A stretch of DNA of 64,000 nt from Isoetes taiwanensis (Eukaryota > Streptophyta > Lycopodiopsida > Isoetales > Isoetaceae): contig JAJEKV010000054.1 of NCBI GenBank assembly GCA_021234155.1, forward strand, positions 1,550,001-1,614,000, read 5' to 3'. Under the pieces are notes generated by a model that did no database searches, was not told where the DNA came from, and worked only from the letters and a program-made list of their open reading frames with translations. Made by a program: the position numbers and the translations under genes. The number at the start of each line of letters is the position of its first letter. Positions within the stretch are counted from its first letter, which is position 1. Shown here one piece after another: positions 1 through 11,237 of the stretch.

Positions 1-698
1 CGTGCATCAGGTTTGGTGGGAATGGTCAATTCCCCCAACTCTTTCTTGATACCCCGGAGGTCTTTGTAGCTCCACGCAAAGATGTGCTTGAACTTTTTGA
101 ATAGGGTAATGGCACGAGCTTTATAGTTTGGTGGAAGATTTGCAGCCAATCGAACAGGTTCATTGTCACCAAGATCCACGACTTCTACTTCTGGAGTGTG
201 AATGTGCAGGACGACTTCAGTATCTTTGACAACATGAGCAGGAGATTGGAGCATCACAGGCGGTGCAGCATTCTGTGTCGTGAAGAAGAGAGGCTGCAGA
301 ATATCATCAAGCAAGAGTTGCTTCATAATAGCATGAACGTCCACAACATCCTGAGGAGCATCAGTGTTGGAAAAATGATCCACTCGCTGGATCCGATCGC
401 AAGGAGCCAGGTACGGGTCTAGCAAAGCAGCCATGACCAGGTCCTGATCCAGGGTCTTCTCACCCAAAGGATCTGCATAATCAGGGTAAGAAGATAGGGG
501 CAGATCTGCAGGAGGAGCCTGAACATGATAAATATTTTGAGCTTCTTTGGAATCACTGTCTGAAAGCGAGGGCTCTGCATGCTCGACAGAGATAAGCTTG
601 CCAGTTTTGAGATCCATAGTTACATTCAAGGTGCCATCTGTGATGACAAGTTGATCAGTTGCCCAATAATGAATGCTCTTAGCCTGGCAGAGGAAAGA
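1..698 (-). pseudogene. Ty3/gypsy pol fragment (protease-to-RT linker), cut by window edge
   Basis: An open minus-strand frame runs from a stop at 699-701 to the window edge (about 232 codons seen). It contains, in order, a segment with HYWATDQLVITDGTL, an acidic linker, and near the edge FKHIFAWSYKDLRGI. The last matches the conserved stretch just before the reverse transcriptase of Ty3/gypsy polyproteins, where [DH]xFAWSYxDxxGI is typical. The RT itself would lie at negative coordinates, outside the window. Upstream (701-780) the same frame carries further stops but still resembles retroelement sequence, so the copy is decayed at its 5' side. Minus-strand transcription is the same as for the other LTR elements here. 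Assignment to Ty3/gypsy is firm from the motif; lineage is not decided. Confidence 0.75.
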
Positions 699-701
699 TC
701 A

Positions 702-1900
702 TCCCACTAGCATTTCATAGTCACTGGGATCTTCATCAGCTTTATCCCCTTATAATGGCCCAACAGCACGGGGTTTCTAGACGACATACTATCTAGCAGT
801 ATTGTTAAAAAACTCTGTTTTTAAGCATAAAGTACTTCTTTAAAAACCCGTACATTTTCTAAACATTTGCAACCATCGGGGGTTATAAAAAAAATGTGAA
901 AAAAAAAAAACCATTACTAATGCCTCGAATGACTTTCATTTAGATTTTTTGGTCTAGCAAAAAAGATGACGAATGCATGTAGAACCAGGATTTTAGTTTT
1001 TTGCTCAATGAAAGAAAGGTTTTTACTCCACTGTGCAAACCAGGACACGATTCTTGCGCCAATCCAAGACCAGTCGACCAAGGTAACTTTTCCATTCTTC
1101 TTCTTTTACAACTAATTTTGTTTCAATTCATTTTTTTTCTATATTGCTTCTAAAGATCCAACTGCCATAAGTGATAAGTAGAAGCATGAAGTGATTCTAA
1201 ACCGTTCCAAATAGCTGCTTCAAATAGTTCTTTTTTTACCTCTATTCATTTCTCTTCTACCTACCTCTAGTATGATAATATACTAAGCCTTTATGTTAAC
1301 TATTATATTATTAAGTTAAACCTTTGAAATGAATACACATTTTTGTGATTTGATTGGAACCCAAATATGGTGTTGGTATTAAAAAATGTTATATAATTTG
1401 TTTCAAAGGGGCAATTTGGAGATTTTTAAAGTTTTTTTTATGTTTTTTACGTTTTTAACGTTTGCAACGTTTTTAACGTTTTTAATGTTAAAAAATCGTA
1501 TTCTAAGATTTTAAAAACCAAAAATAAAAAACTTTAGAAAAACTTAAAAAACGTACGGTATGCAACGTATGTGACAACATTGCTATCTAGATATATTGGG
1601 GTGCATCTACTTGGCAGATGCTATGGTGTGTGTGGCGGATTCCATATGGTTGTTCTTTCAGTCAGTCATTGCTTCATGTTGACTCTACTGGATAACTCTT
1701 ATGCATATATTAATACGTGGAAGTATGTGCATGCTATTTGATAGCTAACAAGACTACGTGTGTATATAGTTATCTTGTATTGTCATCTTGTTATCTGTAT
1801 ACGTGGCTTTCATCTATATAGCCTCATTGGACACGCAACCCTTGTTCTGTGTACTATGGAATATGAATTGAAGTTTTTTTTTACTACAAATTTTGGTTCA
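702..1900. other. AT-rich non-coding stretch, possible old LTR at its right end
   Basis: No coding frame is supported. Positions 1440-1490 hold a short array of degenerate AACGTTTTT units. From about 1600 to 1900 the sequence has an LTR-like look (CTATATAG TATA-like site at about 1815-1822, ending TACTACA at about 1891), but no second copy, target duplication or convincing primer-binding site is visible, so it is not called as an LTR. Confidence 0.3.
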
Positions 1901-1904
1901 TAAC

Positions 1905-2225
1905 ACGAGAGATCCCTCCTTCGGGATCACACTGGCGATTTCGACTCTCGGAATCCCCTGGAGTTGGCTGATATCATGCAAGGTTATCGACCATCGGCTA
2001 TTCCCTCCTTCGGGATCTCCGGCCCCCTTGCTGTGGATCCTCTCCTCTGGGGTTCCCCAACCTTAGCAGTTAACGACGGAGGTTATCTGCCGAAGTGATC
2101 CCGTCCTCCAGGATCCTTGGCCCCCCTGACGTGGATCCCCTCCTCCAAGATTCCAGAGACGTGCTTGTTAACGATCGAGGTCATCCACCAAATTGACCCC
2201 GTCCTCTGGATCAGCGAAAATTTTA
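1905..2225. repeat. Degenerate GGATCC/CCTCC-rich repeat, copy 1
   Basis: The stretch is built from variants of a unit with CTGACGTGGATCCCCTCC followed by AGAGACGTG and TTAACG. A block of roughly 110 bp (about 2066-2180) aligns by eye with about 3050-3160, sharing GAGGTTAT, TGCCGAAGTGATCCC and the CTGACGT-GATCCCC core. No coding potential and no known family is recognised. Confidence 0.6.
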
Positions 2226-2994
2226 GTGGCCCCGGTGGGCCATTTGGCTATAAATTACAGGTTCAAACAAAATGCGACGGCCGACTTGAGTAGGATGCCT
2301 TACCTACGGACTACCTACAGATTCGCCATTTCGTGGCACTTTATTGCCTATTATGACATTAGAATGGCCCATTAGATGTTTGCTAATTGGAGTGGTATCG
2401 ACTTTGGGGCCAATTTAGTCCCAAGTGAGAACTAGATATGCTTATGGAATGGCCATTTAGGCCACTTGGCCCAATCCTGTAATGCCTTAAGTTCATCAAA
2501 TCTTAACTCATTCAGAGGCCCCCTCATAAATTCACTTATGGGGGGCCCCACATTATTAGAAATTTTTATTCCTAAATATATCGACCAACTAAGAATAATC
2601 TCGCTCTTTTGAAAAATCAAATGTCGAGGCACTTTTCAATCCTCTTTACGAAGACTCCGGCATCCGATTTTCGATTCTCCTGCATTATTGAAATATATGG
2701 GGTATGAATTCAAATTCATACAACATGTAACTTAAACACATTTATATAGGGTAGCAACTTCTTTATGTTTGGGCAACTAGCACTATATTCAATAAGAATC
2801 TAGCTAAAAATCGCCATTTGAGCTATACATTATTAAATATTTGGTTCAAAAATCGCCAATTGGTTTGCAACCACATTAGAAAAAAAATAGGAAAGATGGC
2901 CAGTTCAGGCTACACTTTTAGAGACATATTTTACAAGGAATGGCCAATTCATTATACTTATACAAAATTATAGGTCCCTTAAAATTTTCCCTGC

Positions 2995-3245
2995 TCTGGA
3001 TCCCCTAGCCCCTCTGATGTGGATCCCTCCTCCGAGATCCCACAATCTTGGTGGTTAACCGCGAAGGTTATTTGCCGAAGTGATCCCTTTCTCTGGGATT
3101 CCCGGTTCCCCTGACGTCGATCCCCATCTCCAGGTTCCCAGAGACGTGGCTGTTAATGGCTGGGATCCACGTCCTCCGCGATTCCTGGCCCCTCTGACGT
3201 GGATCCCCTCCTCCGAGATCCACGTCAGAGAGGCCGGGGAGACTT
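2995..3245. repeat. Degenerate GGATCC/CCTCC-rich repeat, copy 2, with hairpin
   Basis: Second copy of the repeat about 985 bp from the first. It ends in a perfect 14-bp inverted repeat: CTCTGACGTGGATC at 3192-3205 and its exact reverse complement at 3217-3230, separated by 11 nt; the flanks (GGCC on both sides) extend the pairing imperfectly. The palindrome could come from head-to-head joining of two repeat units. Confidence 0.65.
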
Positions 3246-3499
3246 CTCCACGACCGAATCATCATGCATGATCTGGTTAAGGACAATGTCGATGGACTTG
3301 TGGTTGGATTTCAGGACTCGACGCTCTACAGGAGCCTGTGAGATATGAGTATATCTGAGACCTCGATTTAGGTTTAGGCGAGGAGAACTTACCTACAGTC
3401 GGCAGCCTCCTGCTCCTCATTATCATCATCAGTGTCCAAGTGATCCTGCCCCTCAGATAAAATCGGCTGCCTTTATCTCCTCAATTTATCGTTGTTGGC

Positions 3500-3834
3500 A
3501 TTTTAGATCACTTGCTTTCTTCCTCTGTGCCTGCAAATTGATGAACTCTTCCCTTTGGCTCTTATCCAGAAGACCCACTTCAATCTGTTCATCAACCACT
3601 ATATCCATTTTTCTTGCCTGCTACAATTTTCTCGTAAAATTGTTGTTATACTTAAAGTCCAGATCCAGGCTCCTGGTTATGGAGATCTTCCCATAATTTC
3701 GCTTTCGCTGATCGACAGGTTTGCTCTCATTGGCGGCTACAGGCTTTGAAATTCTACCCCTCGGACCATCATGAATCCTAAACTTATTAAACAGTTCATG
3801 AACTCTGAATTTATGGTTTTCGAGCTCGACCTTG
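3500..3834 (-). pseudogene. Unidentified lysine/glutamate-rich coding-like remnant
   Basis: On the minus strand this stretch reads as charged, coiled-coil-like protein in adjoining frames, for example KSQREEFINLQAQRKKASD around 3500-3560 and GPRGRISKPVAANESKPVD around 3715-3775, with stops between. It abuts the broken end of the retroelement LTR at 3835. I do not recognise a family; it could be host sequence into which the element inserted, or one more captured piece. Confidence 0.25.
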
Positions 3835-3982
3835 GAATTGGGAAGCGCCAGGATCAAGGAAGCAGCTAACCCTTTGTTCATTGTCCAGCAGAATACAAAT
3901 AGACGAGTTCCTTGAAGTTAGGAACAACTACTAAATGATTACAGTAAAATCTCATCAGTCATCTTTTTGTCATGTTCCAACA
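3835..3982 (-). repeat. 3' LTR of gene-capturing element (end truncated)
   Basis: Matches 7871-8038 with three transitions. It lacks 20 nt present in the 5' LTR (between ATC microhomologies near 3951). In element sense the terminal TCTCGTTCCACA seen in the other LTR is not found; homology stops at 3835 and the sequence beyond is unrelated. Confidence 0.85.
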
Positions 3983-3991
3983 CTCCCCCTC
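3983..3991 (-). promoter_or_regulatory. Polypurine tract of gene-capturing element
   Basis: Reads GAGGGGGAG on the minus strand and directly abuts the TGTTGG start of the 3' LTR, as expected for the plus-strand priming site. Similar ACTCCCCCT blocks recur on the plus strand at about 4204-4212 and 4235-4244. Confidence 0.8.
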
Positions 3992-4764
3992 AAGAAGATG
4001 ACTACTGGCCTCAAGAAAATAACTATTACAAGAAGCTGAAACACAAAACTAAACTTTTTGAATTTGCCCACCGAATTTTGGAGATTTTCTATGAAAGGAC
4101 TTTGTGAGGCACTCCCCTAAACGAACTTCACTTCTATGTCTGCCTACATAAATGTTGAACAGGTTCTTTGAGAAAGCATGATGCACCAAGCTTAGTTTAT
4201 ACCAACTCTCCCCCTGCATCATGAAAGAACTCAAGCACTCCCCCTCAGCCAATTCAAATTGAACTTCCCCTTGCATAATTTTGCATAATGAAGCAGAAAA
4301 AGTCTGTCATGCAGCCACCATGAGCATGAAGAAAATAAACTGTGGCACTTTCCCTTGCTTCATGAAGGAGAACTTCTGTTTATCATGAGTTTTCCAATGC
4401 GCATGCCAATTCCTAAGTGGTTTCAACCAAATTGCTTCAATGTGCTGCCCCAAATGCAGTTATGTGCTGCTCCATTTTCTAGTTACCATACTTTCAACTT
4501 TAAAGATTGCCATCACGGTTAACATACCTTGTTGGTTTCGCTCAGCATTAGATACACCTCTCACAATCTTAAGCCTACGGTCAAGGATCCTCTCTCCTCT
4601 ACTTCATGATGCATGATACTGCTGTCTACTTGGCGACTTGTTGTCTTGACTTAGCATATAGGACTCATGTTGCCATTTTCTCCCCCTTGCATCCTGAAGT
4701 ATAACACGAACGACATCTTCACCTACTTGCGTTCTTCTGGACTGTAAAAGCCAGTATTATGTTT

Positions 4765-5833
<1,069 letters not shown>

Positions 5834-6717
5834 TCCAGAAATTTTGCACGAGCACTTTTGCCAGAAACATCCACAATCTTCTTACATGCTTCAACATTTA
5901 CTACATCCATTCCAGTACTCAATTCTTTTTCTTCCTCAAAAATTATTGGCTCCTGTATTCCCTGCTCAATCTTTGGAACATCAATTTCATCATCATTAAA
6001 GTCTCCCTGAAGAATGAGTCTATGGCATCTTCTAGCAGGTAGTTGATCTACAGGGACATTCTTTTTACCAACATGCCAGTTTTGCAAGCCTTTTCCTCCT
6101 TTCGCTGGACTTCTTTCCATTTCTTCTTGATTAAAATCTTCAATTGAATCTCTAATGTGACGGTTTTGCAAGCCTTTTCCTCCTTTCTCTGGACTTCTTT
6201 CCATTTCTTCTTCATTAAGTTCTTCAATTGAATCTCTTGCATTAACAAGTGTCCCAAATTTGCCATCTTGTCTAGAACTTCTCTGCTGCAAATCAACCTT
6301 GTTGCTAGAAAGCTCTTCCTCAGAATCTAAGAAATCCCTCCTATAATTCCAACCCACAACAGGTCTACCCTTCTCCGCTGCATTGCTTTTTCCATCAATA
6401 ATCTCTGCAAAGCTTTTCTCCTTCAAGGGTGGATTATCTTTCACAGAACACCTGCCTTCCCTTCTCTTAAAACCGTTCTGAAATCTAGGTTCAGCATTGG
6501 CCTCTACTTTTCTTTCAGGAGGAAAAACATTATCAAATTCATCACTAACCTTAGAATGAGGATGCCAGCCCTTCACATTAGTTTGATTCCTGACCAATCC
6601 TCTTCTTTCATTTGATGAAGTAATCCTCTTTGCACTACTTGCATTACTAGAATTGCCTTCAGTGCTCCTCCTCATGGCAGTGTTCCCATTAGAAGTTTCA
6701 GCATCTATGTCTTTGCC
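5834..6717 (-). pseudogene. Charged low-complexity ORF segment with 28-aa tandem duplication
   Basis: This is the middle of a 407-codon frame (6969-5746) joining the transporter fragment to the phosphoglucomutase fragment. It is hydrophilic and probably disordered, rich in Asn, Arg, Glu and Ser. It contains an 84-bp tandem duplication (about 6075-6158 and 6159-6242) giving RDSIEELNEEEMERSPEKGG and RDSIEDFNQEEMERSPAKGG. No family is recognised; it may be further captured coding sequence. The frame stays open for about 290 codons, which suggests real protein-coding ancestry. Confidence 0.4.
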
Positions 6718-7062
6718 ACGGTTCAAAAAACATCTTGCTAGAATCAACTCCGTACACCAAACTCTCAGGTCAAGTGCCGGACGCTCATTCACATAACGGT
6801 GAAATGCAAACAGTTGGGTTGTAGCAACAACAATTCCAACATATCGCCACATAGCTCTATGGAGTCCAGGTATGTCTTTGTTCAGGACTGCTGCTGTAGA
6901 AAGATCGCACTGAATATATGACAAGAAGACAAACGTGCCCACACAGATGCCACAGATCAGGACAACCAAGCAGAGTGGTGCAATGGCTTTCGCTTACAGT
7001 CTTCCTTGAAGAATTTTATGCCAATGCGCCAAACTTTCTTCAAAATTACCCAGGACAAGCTT
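6718..7062 (-). pseudogene. Captured ABC transporter (ABCD/SbmA-BacA-like) membrane-domain fragment
   Basis: The minus strand gives WVILKKVWRIGIKFFKED near 7060, then after a frameshift near 6970 a hydrophobic segment (VVLICGICVGTFVFLSYIQ), NKDIPGLHRAMWRYVGIVV, LFAFHRYVNERPALDLRVW and CTELILARCFLNR. The pattern (hydrophobic helix, DFxxALxxKD, then LFALxRYxxExLALxWRxWLTExLLxRYFxNR) is that of the first part of the transmembrane domain of SbmA/BacA/YddA-type ABC transporters, which in plants are plastid ABCD-class proteins. Only about 115 residues are present; no Walker A or B motifs follow. It has a frameshift and substitutions at conserved positions, so it is a dead fragment carried by the retroelement. 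Confidence 0.65.
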
Positions 7063-7132
7063 ACATCTTGGCCTTCCTCCATAGCACTAGCTCCAGAGTC
7101 TGCATAGTTTGGAGCCGAATTCATCCATGGTG

Positions 7133-7750
7133 CTAAATGCTCTGGATCAGAATGAGGCTACGAGTACCCTCCAACCTTGGCCTTCTTGCAGCTTCAGACC
7201 TTGGCCTCCAGATTTGCTTTGCAAAATCCATCAACATTGATTGAGGTTCTCTTGTTAGAGCCATCACTGATATCTTTGCTTTAAGATCTTCTGATCTCAC
7301 ATCATCCCATAGATCACATAGATCCCTGTTGGGCTCGTTCACTGGCATTGCACTCTTGCAGGCTCGCGATCCACTACCAAAATCCATCAGCAACCTCTGT
7401 GGTTCGCTTGCTACTACCAGGTTCATCACTATGTCTTGGTTGGTTCCCATAGCCTGCCTTGCTACAAGCATCTTGAACCACCATGCCATATCCTCGGTGT
7501 CTCCTTGTGAGCACTCAATGCTCCACATCATGCACCTAAAAATGACATATCTCATCTTTGGCCATACGACCTCTCTTTTCAGCATCATAACCAAGTTTCT
7601 AGCAGCCTCTTTGAAGCTTGGTAAGCCCATCACAAGCCAGATCCTGTTAATGACACTGAATCTTTTCACCTCTTTTGCTTGGTGTAGCACATCCATGCCC
7701 ATGTAGCATAAGAGACTCACCAAGACATGCCAGAAATCCATTCTCGACAC
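7133..7750 (-). CDS. Unidentified 205-aa ORF near the 5' LTR of the gene-capturing element
   Basis: This open frame lies about 100 bp downstream of the primer-binding site, where gag usually begins, so it may be the first translated frame of the element's RNA. It is rich in Met, Trp, Arg and Leu. It contains two similar segments, VVASEPQRLLMDFG and VMALTREPQSMLMDFAK, about 55 residues apart, suggesting an old internal duplication. No zinc knuckle, capsid motif or known domain is recognised. It could be a decayed gag, captured host sequence or a chance frame. Confidence 0.3.
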   Translation of the reverse strand: MSRMDFWHVLVSLLCYMGMDVLHQAKEVKRFSVINRIWLVMGLPSFKEAARNLVMMLKREVVWPKMRYVIFRCMMWSIECSQGDTEDMAWWFKMLVARQAMGTNQDIVMNLVVASEPQRLLMDFGSGSRACKSAMPVNEPNRDLCDLWDDVRSEDLKAKISVMALTREPQSMLMDFAKQIWRPRSEAARRPRLEGTRSLILIQSI

Positions 7751-7838
7751 GTTTTACGTTCCCAGATTGGATCCGTCATGAATCTACTCTCCCCTTATTC
7801 TTCAAACACACAAGAGCTCTTAGGCCTATTCCCTGGAA

Positions 7839-7857
7839 CCAACCTGCTCTGATACCA
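7839..7857 (-). promoter_or_regulatory. Primer-binding site (initiator tRNA-Met type)
   Basis: The minus strand reads TGGTATCAGAGCAGGTTGG, 3 nt from the 5' LTR end at 7861. The first 12 nt match the classical plant initiator-Met tRNA primer-binding site. Confidence 0.85.
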
Positions 7858-7860
7858 TAT

Positions 7861-8038
7861 TGTGGAACGAGAATTGGGAAGCACCAGGATCAAGGAAGCA
7901 GCTAACTCTTTGTTCATTGTCCAGCAGAATACAAACAGACGAGTTCCTTGAAGTTAGGAACAACTACTAAATGATTACAGTAAAATCTCATCTACTTTTA
8001 ACGGCTACTATCAGTCATCTTTTTGTCATGTTCCAACA
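7861..8038 (-). repeat. 5' LTR of gene-capturing element
   Basis: A complete 178-bp LTR, TGTTGGAACATG...TTCCACA on the minus strand. It holds a 20-nt block (about 8002-8021 on this strand) absent from the partner LTR. It is separated from the copia element by only 43 bp. Confidence 0.85.
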
Positions 8039-8081
8039 CCGGGAGTAGCTTTTGGTGCAGTCCTCAATATGGCATACCCAT

Positions 8082-8314
8082 TGAAAACCGTCTGGATCGA
8101 TGAATATATTCCAGTATATGAAGAAGATACAAGGTAAAACTAAGAAAGACAAGACAGAGTGCCTTCCGGCCAAACTCTCCCTCAAGCTCACACACTCGAT
8201 GTCCGATAATACCTGAGATCAAGGCTTATATACGCCTATGTCTACAGTACATATGAAATACGTATACTGTTACGTATCTAGTCATCCTAATACGTATATG
8301 TCTAATGTTTAACA
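8082..8314 (-). repeat. 3' LTR of copia element
   Basis: 233 bp, TGTTAAAC...GGTTTTCA on the minus strand, identical by eye to 12799-13031. Confidence 0.95.
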
Positions 8315-8324
8315 TCCCCCTTGG
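8315..8324 (-). promoter_or_regulatory. Polypurine tract of copia element
   Basis: Minus strand CCAAGGGGGA immediately before the 3' LTR start TGTTAAAC. Confidence 0.8.
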
Positions 8325-8347
8325 ATGACTAGATCCCCCTTTAAAAA

Positions 8348-10645
8348 TTATCCCCCTTGAGGATCAAAGATCTGTAAGTTTAAAAAACTTTTCATCTGCT
8401 TAAATGCTCGACCAGAGAGTGGTTTAGTGAAACCATCTGCAAGCTGATTCTTAGTAGAACAGTGCTGAATAGAAATATAACCAAGCTGTAATTGTTCCCT
8501 GATGAAGCAGAGCTTGATATCTAGATGTTTGATCTGTAAGTGCATCTTGAAGTCTTTTACATGTGGTATAGCCCCACTGTTATCACAGAATAGTGTTGCT
8601 GGTTTGATGTTGACACCAAGATCCTCATACAAGTGAATGAGCCACTTAAGTTCCTGTGTGGTATCAGTAAGAGCTTTTAGTTCAGCCTCTGTTGTACTGA
8701 CACTTACTGTGCTTTGGGACTTGGAGCTCCAGGTAATAGCACTGTTGCCAAAGAAGGAAATATAACCTGTTAATGACTTTCTATTAATCAGATCAGTGGA
8801 GGCCAGATCTGAATCAGAGTAGATCTTTAGATGGGGCTTAGAAATTCTGCCATAAAAGAGTCCTTCTTTGTATGTGCCATTGATGTACCTTAACACTTGC
8901 TTTGGCGCCTTCCAATGGGATTCCTTGGGATGAGCCATGAATCTAGTTAAAACTCCAACTGCATAGACTAGATCAGGACGTGTGATAGTGAGATATAAGA
9001 GAGCCCCCACTAACTGCCTGTATGAAGTGGCATCTGTGTCATTGTCTTCAGATTGGAAATTGAATTTCTGACCTGGATTCCAGGGAACTGCTGTGGAATT
9101 TGAATCTGCCATGTTGAACCTGTCTAGGAGTTCTTTAGCATATTTTTGTTGTGTCAAGTAAATTCCTTTGTTTGTCTGCCATACCTCAAGGCCTAAACAG
9201 TAGTGCATCAACCCTAAATCTGTAATATCGAAATCTCTGAAAATAGAAGTTTTTGTGCGTTGAATAAGATCCATAGCATCACCTGTCATGACCGTGTCAT
9301 CTACATATAAAAGAATGATGGCAACCTGCGAACCATGAAGCTGATAGTAGAGGCTAGGATCAGCCCTAGACCTGAGGAACCCTAAATTTTCTAGATATCC
9401 ATTTATCTTGTGGTTCCAGCAACGTGGAGCTTGCTTTAGTCCATAAATGCTTTTGTGGAGTTTGCATACATAATCTGGATGCTCCTTACTGACAAAACCT
9501 GGAGGCTGCTGCATATACAATTCTTCCTCAAGATCTCCATTTAAGAATGCTGACTTGAAATCAAAGTGGTGAACTGGCCAAGAATTTTGGGCAGCCAAAG
9601 CAAGAACTGCTCTCAAAGTGTCAAGCCTAACAACTGGGGAGAAGACTTCATTGTAGTCAAATCCTTCTTGTTGAGTATAACCTTTGGCAACCAACCTGGC
9701 CTTGTATCTGTTTACTGTCCCATCTGCTCTATATTTTGTTCTAAACAGCCATTTTGCCCCAATGATATTATGCCCTGATGGTTTAGGAACCAATGTCCAA
9801 GTGACCTGTTTGTCCATGGCTTCCAACTCTTCTTCCATTGCCCGAATCCAATGAGAGTGTTTAGCTGCCTGATTGTAGTAGAGAGGATCTCGATCATGCA
9901 AAACTTTGGTCATGAGAGCAAAATCACAGTAGGAAACATCATGAGAAATAGCTGGTTGGGTGTACTGGAGTTCATCAGCTTCATTTAATTCTAGAATGGT
10001 GAGAGGTGGTGGAGTGGAGGTATCAATAGGTTCAGGTGGATAGTCTAGAGGCTCATACTCAGCATAGGGATTGGAAGAAGTAGGAACAGATGTAGAAGTT
10101 GAGGGTAGAACAGGATCTGTAGAGTCAAAGAATGGCATAGGAATAGGCTGGGGTGAAATGGACTGAGTAGACTGAGATATAGAAGGGGAAACCGATGGAG
10201 AATGTTCAGAATGGTCAATATCTTCAAGGTTAATGATTAGTTTGTCATAATCAACTGGTGTCATAGACTCAGAAAAATCATATTTATCATCTTCACAAAA
10301 ATGCATGCTTCGAGAAGCAAAGATCTTTTGACTAACCGGATCATAACAGCGCCATGCCTTCATATTTGGTGTGTAACCCACAAAGATGACTTTGAGTGCC
10401 CTATCAGAAAGTTTTCCATGCTTTTGCAGAATTTCCCTTGGGTAAGTAGCATACCCAACACATCCAAATACCCTGAGATGAGAAATATCAGGTTTGACAT
10501 TATATAGAGCTTCAAATGGAGTCTTCAAGTTCAGAGACTTGGTAGGTGCCCTGTTTGAGAGATAACAGGCTGTAAGAACAGCCTCTGCCCAGAAGTTTGC
10601 TGGTAAATCCTTATGTTTTAACATGCTCCTTGCAAGGTCTAACAA
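8348..10645 (-). CDS. Copia pol, integrase C-terminus + reverse transcriptase + RNase H
   Basis: This 765-codon frame has no ATG start; it is the downstream part of pol after frameshifts. It begins in the end of the integrase core (LLDLARSML, NFWAEAVLTACYLSNRAP), followed by a Ser/Pro-rich linker (about residues 165-220). The reverse transcriptase then begins near NIIGAKWLFRTKYRADG, has the catalytic LYVDDTVMTGD at about residue 445, and the RNase H has DLASTDLINRKSLTGY and STTEAELKAL. The stop follows DPQGG, 33 bp from the LTR. Length and domain order are normal for a copia polyprotein C-terminal half. The RT and RNase H frame is unbroken. Confidence 0.92.
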   Translation of the reverse strand: MLDLARSMLKHKDLPANFWAEAVLTACYLSNRAPTKSLNLKTPFEALYNVKPDISHLRVFGCVGYATYPREILQKHGKLSDRALKVIFVGYTPNMKAWRCYDPVSQKIFASRSMHFCEDDKYDFSESMTPVDYDKLIINLEDIDHSEHSPSVSPSISQSTQSISPQPIPMPFFDSTDPVLPSTSTSVPTSSNPYAEYEPLDYPPEPIDTSTPPPLTILELNEADELQYTQPAISHDVSYCDFALMTKVLHDRDPLYYNQAAKHSHWIRAMEEELEAMDKQVTWTLVPKPSGHNIIGAKWLFRTKYRADGTVNRYKARLVAKGYTQQEGFDYNEVFSPVVRLDTLRAVLALAAQNSWPVHHFDFKSAFLNGDLEEELYMQQPPGFVSKEHPDYVCKLHKSIYGLKQAPRCWNHKINGYLENLGFLRSRADPSLYYQLHGSQVAIILLYVDDTVMTGDAMDLIQRTKTSIFRDFDITDLGLMHYCLGLEVWQTNKGIYLTQQKYAKELLDRFNMADSNSTAVPWNPGQKFNFQSEDNDTDATSYRQLVGALLYLTITRPDLVYAVGVLTRFMAHPKESHWKAPKQVLRYINGTYKEGLFYGRISKPHLKIYSDSDLASTDLINRKSLTGYISFFGNSAITWSSKSQSTVSVSTTEAELKALTDTTQELKWLIHLYEDLGVNIKPATLFCDNSGAIPHVKDFKMHLQIKHLDIKLCFIREQLQLGYISIQHCSTKNQLADGFTKPLSGRAFKQMKSFLNLQIFDPQGG

Positions 10646-11237
10646 AGTTCTGTGCTTGCGCTCAGCAACCCCATTTTGGGAATGTGCATATGGGACAATG
10701 TGTTGCCTATGAATGCCTTTCAGCTGAAGGTACTCTGAAAATTCTGAAGATATAAGCTCCTTGGCGTTATCAGACCGAGAGCTTTGATGGAAGTGGAGAA
10801 TTGATTCTCAACTAAGGCACTGAAAGTTTTAAAACAGAAAGTGCTTGAGACTTAAATTTGAGTGTATAGAGCCATGTAAATCTGCTGAAATCATCCACAA
10901 ACAGAATGAAATACCTGCTTCCCCCTAAGGATGAAATAGGCAGATGACAAATGTCAGTGTGAATAAGCTCGAGAGGAGTGGTAGCTCGAAATGTGGCATG
11001 CTGAGGATAAGGGGCTTGAATTTGCTTGCCAAGTCTGCAAGCATGACAATGATGATGATAATCTTTAAGAAGAGGTAAACCCTGGACCATCCCTAACCTT
11101 GATGCTATTACTAGAGCAGGAATATTCACATGACCATACCTGTCATGCCAAAGAACTTCAGGAATGGGTGAAGAGCTGGCTGCAAAAAGAAACTTGATTG
11201 GAAGGAATGTTTGAAGACTTCCTTGTGTGAAGAACAT
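10646..11237 (-). pseudogene. Copia pol, GAG-pre-integrase and integrase core (frameshifted)
   Basis: The frame 11237-10812 contains the zinc-binding pre-integrase region (WHDRYGHVN, then CHACRLGKQ) and the start of the DDE core (LELIHTDICHLPI and LFVDDFSRFTWLY). The frame is lost near 10835. Between there and 10646 the second catalytic region (SDNAKEL) and PYAHSQNGVAERKHRTLLD are readable only after two more 1-nt shifts. The integrase of this copy is therefore broken, although the residues themselves are conserved. Confidence 0.85.
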
